Positions 1 through 8,053 of a stretch of 58,587 bases of DNA are shown here, piece by piece (the stretch's first letter is position 1; the number at the start of each line of letters is the position of its first letter). The notes beneath the pieces are model-generated. The model saw only the letters and a program-made list of their open reading frames with translations, was not told the origin of the DNA and made no database searches. The DNA comes from Bacteroidaceae bacterium (GTDB taxonomy: Bacteria; Bacteroidota; Bacteroidia; Bacteroidales; Bacteroidaceae). A program made the position numbers and the translations under genes. The DNA is taken from positions 1-58,587 of the forward strand of contig JAIKZH010000045.1 in assembly GCA_024682395.1 (NCBI GenBank), written 5' to 3'.

Positions 1-237
1 AGGGTTATAATAAATACCATGATGCAACAGACTTCCTTCATTATAGATATGATAGTATTTATTCCCGTTTTCTGCTGTTTCCAATTCACTGTAATATCCT
101 ATAATATCTGGGCTATCACTATTATCTTCCATAACAGCCATGGTCCAAAACTGATAAGCAGTCTTCGCAGACAGTTCTAATGGAATAACTGATAGCAGAA
201 CCGCAATAACGATACTAATAGTAATTTTCTTTTTCAT
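1..237 (-). CDS. Partial small secreted protein, 3' end outside window
   Basis: An open frame runs from an ATG at 237 down to base 1 without a stop, giving the first 79 residues of a longer protein. It starts with a lysine-rich N-terminus (MKKKITISIVIAVLLSVIP) and a hydrophobic core typical of a Sec signal peptide, with likely cleavage near residue 24 (LELSAKTA). The exported part seen is polar, with Tyr and Asp/Glu, and no recognisable domain. It lies on the same strand as the next small secreted gene at 309-590, 71 nt away, so the two may be co-transcribed. The product is unknown; only the signal peptide and frame are supported. Confidence 0.6.
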   Translation of the reverse strand, partial: MKKKITISIVIAVLLSVIPLELSAKTAYQFWTMAVMEDNSDSPDIIGYYSELETAENGNKYYHIYNEGSLLHHGIYYNP

Positions 238-308
238 ATTATATCTATTTTAGATTATAACAGCAAGTAGCATATACAATATTTATATGCTACTCACCGT
301 ATATATAA

Positions 309-590
309 TTAAGGGTTAATTGTTTTTAATTTAGTTCCAACTGAAATATAAGTACCACTATATGACCATCCTAAATACTGATCTTGGGACAACGCATAAA
401 GGCCGCGTGAAGATCCGATAACAGCCGCCTCATAACCTGGCTTATCGCCTTTAACAGAAAAAGTGGATACAGGAGTTGTTGAACTTGAGGTAGCAATACC
501 AACTTTACCATTTGAATAGACCGAGAGTTGAGCTTTTGCGCTGTGTGCTATGACAGCAAAAACCATAATAATAAAAAAATGTTTTTTCAT
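309..590 (-). CDS. Small secreted protein (93 aa), unknown function
   Basis: The 93-residue product has a clear signal peptide (MKKHFFIIMVFAVIAHSAKA, cleaved before QLSVYSNGKVGIAT). The mature part opens with the xxVxSNGKVGIxT motif found at the N-terminus of many larger secreted Bacteroidales proteins that resemble tail-fibre or peptidase-S74 stalk repeats. Here the protein stops about 70 residues later, so it may be a short family member or the truncated head of a longer one. About 80 nt upstream of the start lies a 118-nt structured repeat (673-790) that also occurs upstream of the NVEALA gene at 16257, which suggests shared regulation. Function is not known. Confidence 0.6.
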   Translation of the reverse strand: MKKHFFIIMVFAVIAHSAKAQLSVYSNGKVGIATSSSTTPVSTFSVKGDKPGYEAAVIGSSRGLYALSQDQYLGWSYSGTYISVGTKLKTINP

Positions 591-1027
591 TTGATTTATT
601 TTAATGTTTGATTAGTTTATAAATAATTTGTTAGTATATCATCATTATAAATTTGATTTAACACATGATTATGACTTTATAGTCAGTGTTTATTTTTCAT
701 GGATTCATGTCATTATGAAAGACATGATAAAACTTTGGAAAGACTTATGGTTAAGAATGGTTATTCTGTGCCATAAAGACTTATATGATTATGCATAAAA
801 AGCAAATCATTGGCAAAATTAGGAATAAAAGAAACAACCGCCAAATTTTATAACGAAAAATGAATAGAATCTAAAGAAATCTCTTTTTGTGTAGAATAAA
901 CTGATAATTGGTATATCATAATCAGAACACATGAACATACAGGTTCTCCAAAAACTGCCTTATTTATAGGCAAAAGCATTTGATTTATAAGGTTATGGTT
1001 AAATATGGAGGAAGTTGAAAAGAGGAT
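591..1027. other. Gene-free stretch between the small secreted gene and the aromatic operon terminator
   Basis: No convincing coding frame is present; short frames here lack start context and family resemblance. The only structure seen is the repeat at 673-790. Confidence 0.5.
673..790 (-). repeat. Structured intergenic repeat, copy A (candidate mRNA leader)
   Basis: This segment shares ordered conserved blocks with 16471-16595: GACTTTATAGTC followed by a GTGTTTA block, a CATGG block, GACATGAT, ACTTATGG and CCATAAAGACTT. TTATGG and CCATAA are complementary and bracket a loop of about 20 nt in each copy, and the CATG-containing middle part can also fold. Both copies sit upstream of minus-strand genes for short signal-peptide proteins. 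It could be a cis-acting leader RNA or a mobile repeat remnant; the sequence alone does not decide. Confidence 0.55.
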
Positions 1028-1074
1028 AAAAAAACACAACAGCAAGAACAATATAATATTCCTGCTGTTGTGTT
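1028..1074 (-). terminator. Rho-independent terminator of the Phe/Tyr operon
   Basis: Read on the minus strand, a long hairpin with arms AACACAACAGCA and TGCTGTTGTGTT is followed directly by a run of seven T. It lies 24 nt beyond the tyrA stop codon and ends the four-gene operon. Confidence 0.9.
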
Positions 1075-1097
1075 ATAGAAATTCGTGTAGGCCGGTA

Positions 1098-1874
1098 TTA
1101 CTTGATATTCTGACGGATCTTTGTCAGGTAAGCCTGCATATGCTCTTCATCTTTCTTATCAATGATATCAATAAGTTCAGTCATCTCGTCACGAATCTGA
1201 GACACCTGATCTTTTGTATATGGATTGAAGAGGATTTCACGTAATAATGTGTCATCTTCACTTAGAACACCTTGTGCTATCAACATATGGCGCTTAAAGG
1301 TGGTACCTGGAGCATCTTGATGCTTCATTACCGCAGCAAAGGCAAATGTTGAGATAAACGGAATAGAAAGTGAATATGCAACTGTGCGGTCGTGTTGGTC
1401 AAATGTGTAATCACATATATGAAGTCCAAGACGTGAATAGAGTTCTTTAAAGAAGCAACGTCCCATAAAATCGCCTTCACTTATGATGATTGCATTTTCA
1501 TTTGACAACTGTCCAAGATTTGCGAATGTTGGTCCGAACATAGGGTGTGTTGACACATAGTGGAATCCTGATTCTTCATAGAATTCCTTAAATCCAGTCT
1601 TTACAGAACTAATATCACTCAAGATACAGTGTCCTTTCTCCAAATGAGGAATCACTTGTTTGAAAACATCGAGTGTATATTTTAATGATACTGCATTGAT
1701 TACCAAATCTGGGCAGAATTCATCTATGTCATCTAAAGATACAAATCGTTGACAGTTATATGTAAATCGCAAACGTTTAGGATCGATATCATAAACTGCC
1801 ACTTCATGGTCGAAACTTAGCAGATCGATAAAAAACGATCCCATTTTACCTGCTCCTAAAATTAATATTTTCAT
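1098..1874 (-). CDS. tyrA: Prephenate dehydrogenase
   Basis: The protein (258 aa) oxidatively decarboxylates prephenate to 4-hydroxyphenylpyruvate with NAD(P)+, the dedicated step to tyrosine. It begins with a Rossmann dinucleotide-binding loop (ILGAGKMGSF, residues 4-13) and carries the family motif STHPMFGP near residue 109, where the His belongs to the active site. The C-terminal half is helical, as in the TyrA dimerisation domain. No ACT or chorismate mutase domain is attached; the mutase is supplied by the preceding gene. It is the last gene of the operon pheA, aminotransferase, DAHP synthase/mutase, tyrA, with 16 nt between it and the upstream stop. Regulation is through the operon attenuator at 5016-5221. 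Confidence 0.92.
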   Translation of the reverse strand: MKILILGAGKMGSFFIDLLSFDHEVAVYDIDPKRLRFTYNCQRFVSLDDIDEFCPDLVINAVSLKYTLDVFKQVIPHLEKGHCILSDISSVKTGFKEFYEESGFHYVSTHPMFGPTFANLGQLSNENAIIISEGDFMGRCFFKELYSRLGLHICDYTFDQHDRTVAYSLSIPFISTFAFAAVMKHQDAPGTTFKRHMLIAQGVLSEDDTLLREILFNPYTKDQVSQIRDEMTELIDIIDKKDEEHMQAYLTKIRQNIK

Positions 1875-1890
1875 AACCTAATATTTATAT

Positions 1891-2946
1891 TTATTTCATT
1901 ATTTCAAATTGTTGACGAACAGATTCTTGATGGATTTGTTCAAATATCTTCTGAACACACTCTGAGCTTACTTCCATCTGAGCCCCTTGTTCTCCACGTT
2001 TTTCAAGGATTTCGTTGTAGCGGCTTGTCTGTACGATTGCCATTGAGTGTTCTTTCTTATATTGTCCAATCTCGCGACATACTTCCATTCGTTTTGCAAG
2101 TAGTTCGAGAAGATGATTGTCTATCTTATCGATTTGTCCACGCAAAGCTATTATATTCTCTGTTGACACTACTTTATCGCGGATAATGATATTTGCAAGT
2201 ATTTCTGCTAACACATCTGGTATTACTTGCTGTTTTGCATCACTCCAAGCTTCGTCTGGATTACAATGGCTTTCTATGATAAGACCATCCATTCCGAAGT
2301 CCATAGCCTGCTGACAGAGTGTTGCAATAAGATCACGACGTCCACCGATATGACTTGGGTCGCAACAAATAGGGAGGTCTGGAATAAGACGATGAAGTTC
2401 AATTGGTACATGCCACATTGGTTGGTTACGATATATAGTTTTTTCGTAGCATGAGAAACCTCGGTGAATAGCACCTAAACGTTTAATTCCTGCTTTGTTG
2501 ATACATTCAAGAGCACTAATCCATAAATCTAAATCTGGTGTAACTGGGTTCTTAACCAACACTGGGATATCTACCCCTTTGAGTGATTGTGCAAGAGCCT
2601 CTACAGCAAATGAATTGGCTGTTGTACGGGCACCGACCCAAAGGATATCCATACCATATTTTAGTGCGAGGTCAACATGTTCTGGTGTGGCAACCTCGGT
2701 AGCAATGAGCATACCTGTTTCTTTCTTTACTTGTTTCATCCACACAAGAGCTTGTTCACCATGTCCTTCAAAACCACCTGGTTTTGTACGTGGTTTCCAT
2801 ACTCCACCACGGAAAATGCGGCATCCTTTCTCTGCCAGACTTCTGGCTGTTGTCATCACTTGTTCTTCTGTTTCTACAGAACATGGTCCGGCAAGTACAA
2901 ACGGACGCTCTTTCTGACTTGGGAAATTTAGTGGTTTAAGTTCCAT
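1891..2946 (-). CDS. Bifunctional DAHP synthase / chorismate mutase
   Basis: A 351-residue fusion. Residues about 15-250 form a DAHP synthase of the KDO8P-synthase-like type, with motifs GPCSVET, KPRTKPGGFEG, KNP and CDPSHIGG. It condenses phosphoenolpyruvate and erythrose-4-phosphate in the first shikimate-pathway step. Residues about 265-345 are an AroQ-type chorismate mutase helix bundle (IIALRGQIDKIDNHLLELL, RMEVCREIGQYKK), which makes prephenate. In related fusions the mutase domain also serves as the feedback sensor for prephenate or chorismate; that is family knowledge, not visible here. Entry of carbon and the branch-point reaction are thus placed between aminotransferase and tyrA in the same attenuated operon. 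Confidence 0.93.
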   Translation of the reverse strand: MELKPLNFPSQKERPFVLAGPCSVETEEQVMTTARSLAEKGCRIFRGGVWKPRTKPGGFEGHGEQALVWMKQVKKETGMLIATEVATPEHVDLALKYGMDILWVGARTTANSFAVEALAQSLKGVDIPVLVKNPVTPDLDLWISALECINKAGIKRLGAIHRGFSCYEKTIYRNQPMWHVPIELHRLIPDLPICCDPSHIGGRRDLIATLCQQAMDFGMDGLIIESHCNPDEAWSDAKQQVIPDVLAEILANIIIRDKVVSTENIIALRGQIDKIDNHLLELLAKRMEVCREIGQYKKEHSMAIVQTSRYNEILEKRGEQGAQMEVSSECVQKIFEQIHQESVRQQFEIMK

Positions 2947-2973
2947 ATTCTAATGGTATATTTAGTATTTATT

Positions 2974-4140
2974 TTATGATAGTTTCTTAATTCGGTTGAG
3001 TGCTTCAAGCATCTTTTCGTTCTTTGCACAGAGTGATATACGTATATAACGTTCACCATTAGAACCAAAGATGAAACCTGGAGCGATGAAAACACGAGCC
3101 TCATGGAGAACACGTTCTGTCAAGTCTTCTACATTCTGTATGCTTTCAGGAATACGTCCCCAAAGGAACATACCTTGCTGAGTTGGGTCGAACGTACATC
3201 CGAGTTGTGTCATTATATCTTCTGCAATCTTGCGACGTGAAGCATAAGTTGTCACATTTGCCTGGGTATGCCATTCCTCTGTATTCTCGTATGCCTGTGC
3301 TGCTGCCAACTGAAGTGGGCGGAATGTACCTGAATCTATATTAGATTTTATCTTCAGAATCCATTGTATGAATGTTGAGTTTGTTGCAACCATTCCCACA
3401 CGCCATCCTGGCATATTATGACTCTTTGACATTGAGTTGAATTCGATACAGCAGTCTTTTGCACCTGGAATCTGTAGGATGCTAAGATGTTCGTCTTTAT
3501 TCAAGATGAATGAATAAGGGTTGTCGTTGACGATGATTATATTATGACGCTTAGCAAAATCCACAAGTTGCTGATAGAGTTCACGAGTGGCACGTCCTCC
3601 TGTTGGCATATTTGGATAATTGGTCCACATCAACTTTACACCTTCGAGATCCATTTTCTCCAGTTGCTCAAAATCTGGATGCCAGCCGTTACTTTCTAAT
3701 AAGTCATAATTAACGATTTGCTGTCCGAGAATCTTACTCAATGCTGTGTAAGTAGGATAACCTGGATTTGGCACCAACACTTTATCGCCTGGATTACAGA
3801 ATGCCAACGTTACATGTAAGATTCCTTCCTTACTTCCAATCAATGGTTGTATTTCTTTAGCAGGATCAAGATCTACATTATACCAACGCTTGTAGAACTT
3901 AGCCATTGCATTTCTCAATTCTGGAATACCTACTGTTGGCTGATATCCATGGGCATCGGCTTTTTGAGCATTCTCGCATAATGTCTGTATTGTGGCTGGT
4001 GAAGGTGGCATGTCCGGACTTCCGATTGCCAGACTTATAATGTCTTTTCCTTCGGCATTCAGTTGTGCCACTTCTTTCAGTTTTCTACTGAAGTAATATT
4101 CACTGACTGCACTTATTCTGTCTGCTGGTTTGTATTGCAT
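2974..4140 (-). CDS. PLP-dependent aminotransferase (class I/II), probable aromatic aminotransferase
   Basis: The 388-residue protein is a fold-type I aminotransferase. The PLP lysine lies in NSMSKSHNMPGWRVGMV, matching SxSKxxxxxGxRxG; the pyridine-contact Asp is in NDNPYSF and the carboxylate-binding Arg in YIRISLC near the C-terminus. Position between prephenate dehydratase and DAHP synthase/chorismate mutase implies that it transaminates phenylpyruvate and 4-hydroxyphenylpyruvate to Phe and Tyr. A broader role, such as aspartate or LL-diaminopimelate aminotransferase activity, cannot be excluded because the family is broad. It is 30 nt downstream of pheA. Confidence 0.85.
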   Translation of the reverse strand: MQYKPADRISAVSEYYFSRKLKEVAQLNAEGKDIISLAIGSPDMPPSPATIQTLCENAQKADAHGYQPTVGIPELRNAMAKFYKRWYNVDLDPAKEIQPLIGSKEGILHVTLAFCNPGDKVLVPNPGYPTYTALSKILGQQIVNYDLLESNGWHPDFEQLEKMDLEGVKLMWTNYPNMPTGGRATRELYQQLVDFAKRHNIIIVNDNPYSFILNKDEHLSILQIPGAKDCCIEFNSMSKSHNMPGWRVGMVATNSTFIQWILKIKSNIDSGTFRPLQLAAAQAYENTEEWHTQANVTTYASRRKIAEDIMTQLGCTFDPTQQGMFLWGRIPESIQNVEDLTERVLHEARVFIAPGFIFGSNGERYIRISLCAKNEKMLEALNRIKKLS

Positions 4141-4170
4141 AGTATATCTGTATTTTATTTTTTCTAATTA

Positions 4171-5013
4171 TTAAATTGTTGACTCACCTTCCTTATACTC
4201 TCCCAATATTGTCAGTTGATTAATGAGAGGACGAATTGCATCTATTGACTGACGATAACGTGTATAATCGTTAAATGTCAAGTCCACATAGAACAAGTAT
4301 TCCCATTCTTTACCAATGATTGGCAGAGATTGAATTTTTGTCATGTTTATTCTATAAAAGGACAGGATTGACAACACCTGAGAAAGTTGTCCTTCGGTAT
4401 GTGCAAGAGAGAAAACAATACTTGATTTGTTGGCTTGTTCCTTTACTGATAATTGAGGAGCCAATTCTGGATTACACATTACTAAGAATCGTGTAAAATT
4501 ATGTTTGTTTGTCTCAATACCCTCTTCAAGCACTTTCATTCCATAAAGCGGAGCTGCAAATTTAGAACAGATAGCGGCATGACCTCTAAGGTTGTTTTCA
4601 CTGATATTCTTTGCAGAACCGGCTGTGTCGGCAGTTTCCACAATCTTAAAATTAGGATGATTCTTAAGGAAATTACGGCATTGCATTAGCGCAACAGGAT
4701 GGGAATTAACCTCTGTTATATCGTCCCAGTCTTCATCAGGCAAACAAAGCAAAGAATGGGATATTCTTAGTTTATGTTCACCAACTATAAACATACCACT
4801 ATCACGAAGCAGTTCATAATTATGTAACAAACTACCTGCAATGGTGTTTTCTATAGCCATGACACCTATCACATCCTTATCTTTCTTCATATTTACGAAT
4901 ACATCTTCAAATGTATCGCAACAGATAAGTTCGAATTCTTCATTTTCGAAATATCTGTGACTCGCCACATCGTGGAACGAACCGATTTCTCCTTGTATTG
5001 CTATCTTTCTCAT
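4171..5013 (-). CDS. pheA: Prephenate dehydratase with ACT domain
   Basis: The protein (280 aa) converts prephenate to phenylpyruvate. The catalytic domain (1-185) starts IAIQGEIGSFHDVAS and contains the conserved TRF motif (KHNFTRFLVM, about residues 172-181). Residues about 195-275 form an ACT regulatory domain (SSIVFSLAHTEGQLSQVLSI then YLFYVDL) that in homologues binds Phe. There is no fused chorismate mutase, unlike the enterobacterial P-protein. It is the first gene of the operon. The start at 5013 is fixed by the attenuator: the terminator T-run ends three bases upstream of the ATG and overlaps the ribosome-binding region, so attenuation also affects initiation on this first gene. Confidence 0.93.
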   Translation of the reverse strand: MRKIAIQGEIGSFHDVASHRYFENEEFELICCDTFEDVFVNMKKDKDVIGVMAIENTIAGSLLHNYELLRDSGMFIVGEHKLRISHSLLCLPDEDWDDITEVNSHPVALMQCRNFLKNHPNFKIVETADTAGSAKNISENNLRGHAAICSKFAAPLYGMKVLEEGIETNKHNFTRFLVMCNPELAPQLSVKEQANKSSIVFSLAHTEGQLSQVLSILSFYRINMTKIQSLPIIGKEWEYLFYVDLTFNDYTRYRQSIDAIRPLINQLTILGEYKEGESTI

Positions 5014-5015
5014 AT

Positions 5016-5042
5016 AAAAAAATCCCGCTCACTTGAGCGGGA
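5016..5042 (-). terminator. Attenuator terminator in front of pheA
   Basis: On the minus strand, a perfect 9-bp stem TCCCGCTCA / TGAGCGGGA with a 2-nt loop (5042-5023) is followed by seven T (5022-5016). It lies between the promoter at 5190-5221 and the pheA start codon at 5013, so it acts inside the operon leader rather than at the end of an upstream gene; the neighbour at 5393 points away. Confidence 0.93.
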
Positions 5043-5103
5043 CTGTATTATGTATTTCCTTGTTTTCTGTTTTGTTGTTATGCATACATACGTTTACCCG
5101 CTC
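5035..5103 (-). promoter_or_regulatory. Antiterminator pairing of the Phe/Tyr attenuator
   Basis: GAGCGGG at 5103-5097 begins one base after the leader peptide's UAA stop (5106-5104) and is fully complementary to CCCGCTC at 5041-5035, the 5' arm of the terminator. A ribosome stalled on the Phe/Tyr codons upstream leaves GAGCGGG free to pair and block the terminator. A ribosome that reaches the stop covers it and lets the terminator form. This is an inferred mechanism from complementarity and position. Confidence 0.85.
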
Positions 5104-5160
5104 TTACTTGTTCTTAAAGTAAAAGTAAAAATAAAAATATGTAGCAAAAAATGAGTTCAT
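5104..5160 (-). CDS. pheL: Phe/Tyr operon leader peptide (18 aa)
   Basis: A short frame from ATG at 5160 encodes MNSFFATYFYFYFYFKNK and stops at 5104. Ten of 18 residues are aromatic, six Phe and four Tyr, including eight consecutive Tyr-Phe alternations. This composition is the hallmark of an attenuation leader that senses charged tRNA-Phe and tRNA-Tyr. It lies about 24 nt downstream of the expected transcription start and directly ahead of the antiterminator and terminator that control pheA. Enterobacterial pheL is Phe-only; the mixed composition here fits an operon that makes both amino acids. It is too short for usual gene finders. Confidence 0.92.
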   Translation of the reverse strand: MNSFFATYFYFYFYFKNK

Positions 5161-5189
5161 AAAACTATCGTTCTTTTATTTTGATGATG

Positions 5190-5221
5190 CAAAATTATAG
5201 TTAATTCTTGAAACGACCAAA
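5190..5221 (-). promoter_or_regulatory. Bacteroidota-type promoter of the Phe/Tyr operon
   Basis: On the minus strand, TTTG (5221-5218) is separated by 20 nt from TAATTTTG (5197-5190), matching -33 TTTG and -7 TAnnTTTG. Expected start of transcription is near 5184, just ahead of the leader peptide. Confidence 0.8.
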
Positions 5222-5344
5222 CATTTGTAAAAAAAAGATTATTTTTATTATAAAAAATACGATTTATAGGTACTAATTGCTATTATTATGCTTAAATAAT
5301 GACATTTATCTGATAAACAGCAAGACTTTTACTTATTTTTGAGT

Positions 5345-5376
5345 ATTGACTTAAATTCCTACTTGCCGTAACTTTG
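5345..5376 (+). promoter_or_regulatory. Promoter of the barrel/imelysin operon
   Basis: ATTG (5345-5348), a 20-nt spacer, then TAACTTTG (5369-5376) match the Bacteroidota -33 and -7 elements. The first ATG is only 17 nt beyond the -7 element, so the mRNA leader is very short. Confidence 0.75.
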
Positions 5377-5392
5377 CACTCGAAAATATTAG

Positions 5393-6724
5393 ATGTTTAT
5401 GGGATATAATAAAATTTTACACACTGGAGCTTTAGTACTTGCAATAACTGGGATTAATATAAGTGCATCGGCTCAGGAAAACAACACAGACACAAAGATA
5501 TCAAAACTTGAACAAAATCTCTCTCGCCTATCTCTTGGTGGTTATGGAGAGGCTGTTTTAACTCGCAATTTCTATAGTGATAATATATATAGGTACACAC
5601 GCGCACAAGATCATAAAAACGATGACAGTCATGGCAGATTCGATTTGCCTCACGTAACAATTAATATCGGTTATGATTTCGGGCATGGTTGGACCATGGG
5701 AAGTGAAATTGAATTTGAACATGGTGGAACTGAATCTGCTATTGAATTAGATGCCGATGAAGCTGGTGAATATGAAGCTGAGACTGAAAAAGGTGGTGAA
5801 GTGGCTCTTGAACAGTTCTGGATTAATAAAGAATTCAGTAAGGCACTGAATATAAAAATGGGAGAAATTGTGGTTCCTGTAGGTGCTACAAACCAACATC
5901 ATATGCCTACTGAGTTTTTCACTTGTTATCGTCCTGAAGGTGAGAATTCTATTTTTCCTTGTACATGGCATCAAGTAGGTATCTCTATATGGGGACGTTT
6001 GCCTAAATGGCGTTATGAGGTACAATTCTTGTCGGGATTAGACTCAGAACGTTTTGGTAGCTATAGTTTTGCTCATTATGGAGCTAATAGTCCATACGAA
6101 TTTAAGATTGCTAACAATTATGCTGCATCACTTCGCATTGACAACTATTCTATCAAAGGCTTACGAATGAGTGTAAGCGGATATTACGGAAGTACTTTCA
6201 AAAACACATTACGTTCCACTGGTGGTGCAAGTTATAAAGACGTGAAAGGCAACTTAGTTATAGGTTCGTTTGATTTTATGCTCAACCGCTGGAATTGGAT
6301 TGTTAGAGGAAATGCCGATTACGCATATCTGAGCGATCATGCTAAAATCACTGCATTCAACAAGAACTTCCCTACTCATTCTGGTCAAGACGGAAGTCCA
6401 TCAAAACATCAACCTGTTGCAAAAAATGCATACGCTGTTGGCTTAGAAGCAGGATACGACATCTTCTCTCAGATAGATAATTTGAGAAACGAACAGAAAT
6501 TATATTTATTCGGTCGCTACGAACAATACAATGCTTATGCTGCAGGAAATCAGAAATCAGCATACAGATGGTGCGAAAACAAAAGAATGGCTCTTGGTGT
6601 CAACTACTACCCTGTTAAACAAGTTGTGATTAAGGGTGAATGGAGCAAACGTTATCTTAAGAAGGAATTCAATAACGAGCCAAGCATATCTTTAGGTGTG
6701 GCATATTGCGGATGGTTCCTTTAA
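5393..6724 (+). CDS. Outer-membrane beta-barrel protein (porin-like), first gene of the imelysin locus
   Basis: The product (443 aa; 441 if the ATG at 5399 is used) has a signal peptide ending near SASAQ (residue 28), then a short coiled-coil-like segment (NTDTKISKLEQNLSRLSLGG) as in many porins. The rest is a run of alternating strands rich in Tyr, Gly and Asn. It ends in Leu-Gly-Val-Ala-Tyr-Cys-Gly-Trp-Phe-Leu, plausible as a last strand. No TonB box or plug domain is seen, so it is not a TonB-dependent receptor. It sits 73 nt ahead of an imelysin lipoprotein gene and is probably co-transcribed with it. Substrate is unknown; iron or haem is inferred only from the neighbours. Confidence 0.75.
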   Translation: MFMGYNKILHTGALVLAITGINISASAQENNTDTKISKLEQNLSRLSLGGYGEAVLTRNFYSDNIYRYTRAQDHKNDDSHGRFDLPHVTINIGYDFGHGWTMGSEIEFEHGGTESAIELDADEAGEYEAETEKGGEVALEQFWINKEFSKALNIKMGEIVVPVGATNQHHMPTEFFTCYRPEGENSIFPCTWHQVGISIWGRLPKWRYEVQFLSGLDSERFGSYSFAHYGANSPYEFKIANNYAASLRIDNYSIKGLRMSVSGYYGSTFKNTLRSTGGASYKDVKGNLVIGSFDFMLNRWNWIVRGNADYAYLSDHAKITAFNKNFPTHSGQDGSPSKHQPVAKNAYAVGLEAGYDIFSQIDNLRNEQKLYLFGRYEQYNAYAAGNQKSAYRWCENKRMALGVNYYPVKQVVIKGEWSKRYLKKEFNNEPSISLGVAYCGWFL

Positions 6725-6797
6725 TAATGGATAACATATGATTTCAGAGAATCAAATTCAAGATAATTAATGATATAAACAATAAATAAGACGTAAA

Positions 6798-7943
6798 ATG
6801 AAAATAAAAACATTACTTAGCATCGCTGCCATGTTTGCAGCAACAATGATGTTCACATCATGTGATGACGACAACGATGATGTTGATTCATCAGCAGAAA
6901 AGGAAGAATTCTTTGCAAATATCAACAAAGATTTGGTTAACAAGACTATTATTCCGATATACACTAATCTAAAGGACTCAAATGCTGATCTTTTAGATGC
7001 AATCAATAAACTTCAGGAACCTGATGCACAACAAGATGATGTTGACGACGCATGCGAGGCTTGGAAAGCTGCTCGTAAATATTGGGAACAATCTGAATCG
7101 TTCCTTTATGGACCTGCAACTGATTTCGGAATCGACCCACACACTGACACATGGCCATTCGACCGCACTGCCTTCGACAACTATATCAGACGTTATCCTG
7201 ATTTAGCTGAAGACGAAGATGCACAAGCTATCGTTGCTGAGGCAATCGCTACAGGTCAGAGTCTTACTGGTTTCCACGCTGTAGAATATCTTTTGTTCCG
7301 TAATGGTAGCCCACGTAATATTGAAGATATAACAAACAACGAATTATGGTTCTGTGCAAAAGCAGCTGAAGACCTCTATCTTGCATCTGTAAAACTTGTA
7401 AGCGCATGGGGAGGCGAAATCACAGAAGACGAGGAAGCGTTGTTGGAAGAAGCTGAATTTGAATCACGCAACTATGGCGAGAACATGATTAATGCTGGTA
7501 AGGCTGGTTCAACATACACTTCAATCACACTTGGAACAATTCAGATTCTTGAAGGTTGCCAAGACATCATCGACGAGGTGGCTCACTCTAAAATCGGACA
7601 CCCTTACACAGGTGAGGATCAAAACTATATTGAATCGCCTCATGCATACAACTCAATACAAGACTTTTACGACAACGTTATTTCATGTGCATTTGCATTA
7701 AACGGCGGTGCCAACAAGATAAACAATTACACTGCTAATTCTGTGATGGCATATGCTTTTGCTCACTATCCAGAAGAGGCAAATAATGTAAAACAAGCAT
7801 TAGAGGATGCTTTGAGCGCAATTAACAACATGAAACGTCCATTCGTTTTAAATTATCAAGATTCTTCTGCTGGAAATGCTATCGAAGCACTCGAAAATCT
7901 TGATGAAGCGATTGACGCACTTAAGGAAAAATTAGATAGATAA
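6798..7943 (+). CDS. Imelysin-family lipoprotein (M75-like)
   Basis: The 381-residue protein begins with a lipoprotein signal peptide ending MMFTSCDDDNDD (Cys 22), followed by an acidic linker. The imelysin signature GFHAVEYLLF (GxHxxE, around residue 157) lies in the helical core. Imelysins are surface or periplasmic proteins tied to iron uptake in other bacteria; peptidase activity for the family is doubtful. The gene lies between an outer-membrane barrel and a di-haem DUF1111 protein, an arrangement often seen for imelysin loci, supporting a role in iron or haem handling. Length is in the usual range. The acidic stretch after the lipid-anchored Cys fits the Bacteroidota signal for surface export, though that is inference. 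Confidence 0.87.
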   Translation: MKIKTLLSIAAMFAATMMFTSCDDDNDDVDSSAEKEEFFANINKDLVNKTIIPIYTNLKDSNADLLDAINKLQEPDAQQDDVDDACEAWKAARKYWEQSESFLYGPATDFGIDPHTDTWPFDRTAFDNYIRRYPDLAEDEDAQAIVAEAIATGQSLTGFHAVEYLLFRNGSPRNIEDITNNELWFCAKAAEDLYLASVKLVSAWGGEITEDEEALLEEAEFESRNYGENMINAGKAGSTYTSITLGTIQILEGCQDIIDEVAHSKIGHPYTGEDQNYIESPHAYNSIQDFYDNVISCAFALNGGANKINNYTANSVMAYAFAHYPEEANNVKQALEDALSAINNMKRPFVLNYQDSSAGNAIEALENLDEAIDALKEKLDR

Positions 7944-7963
7944 ATAAGCCATATAAATATATC

Positions 7964-8010
7964 TAACTTTGTTTTGTTGAGCACCAAGTGGCGTGATGTC
8001 ACTCGGTGCT
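7964..8010 (+). promoter_or_regulatory. Intercistronic hairpin with possible internal promoter
   Basis: Between the imelysin and di-haem genes lies TAACTTTG (7964-7971), a -7 match without a clear -33, followed by a hairpin with arms AGCACCAAGTG and CACTCGGTGCT (7980-8010; one mismatch). No T-run follows, so it more likely stabilises or partitions mRNA than terminates. Confidence 0.45.
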
Positions 8011-8053
8011 TACACCAATTTTATAAAAAACTAACTTATTAAACAAATAATAT

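Noticed and set aside
2495-2917. 140-codon plus-strand frame opposite the DAHP synthase gene
   Set aside because: Shadow of a well-supported gene; Ser/Thr/Cys-rich composition typical of antisense frames.
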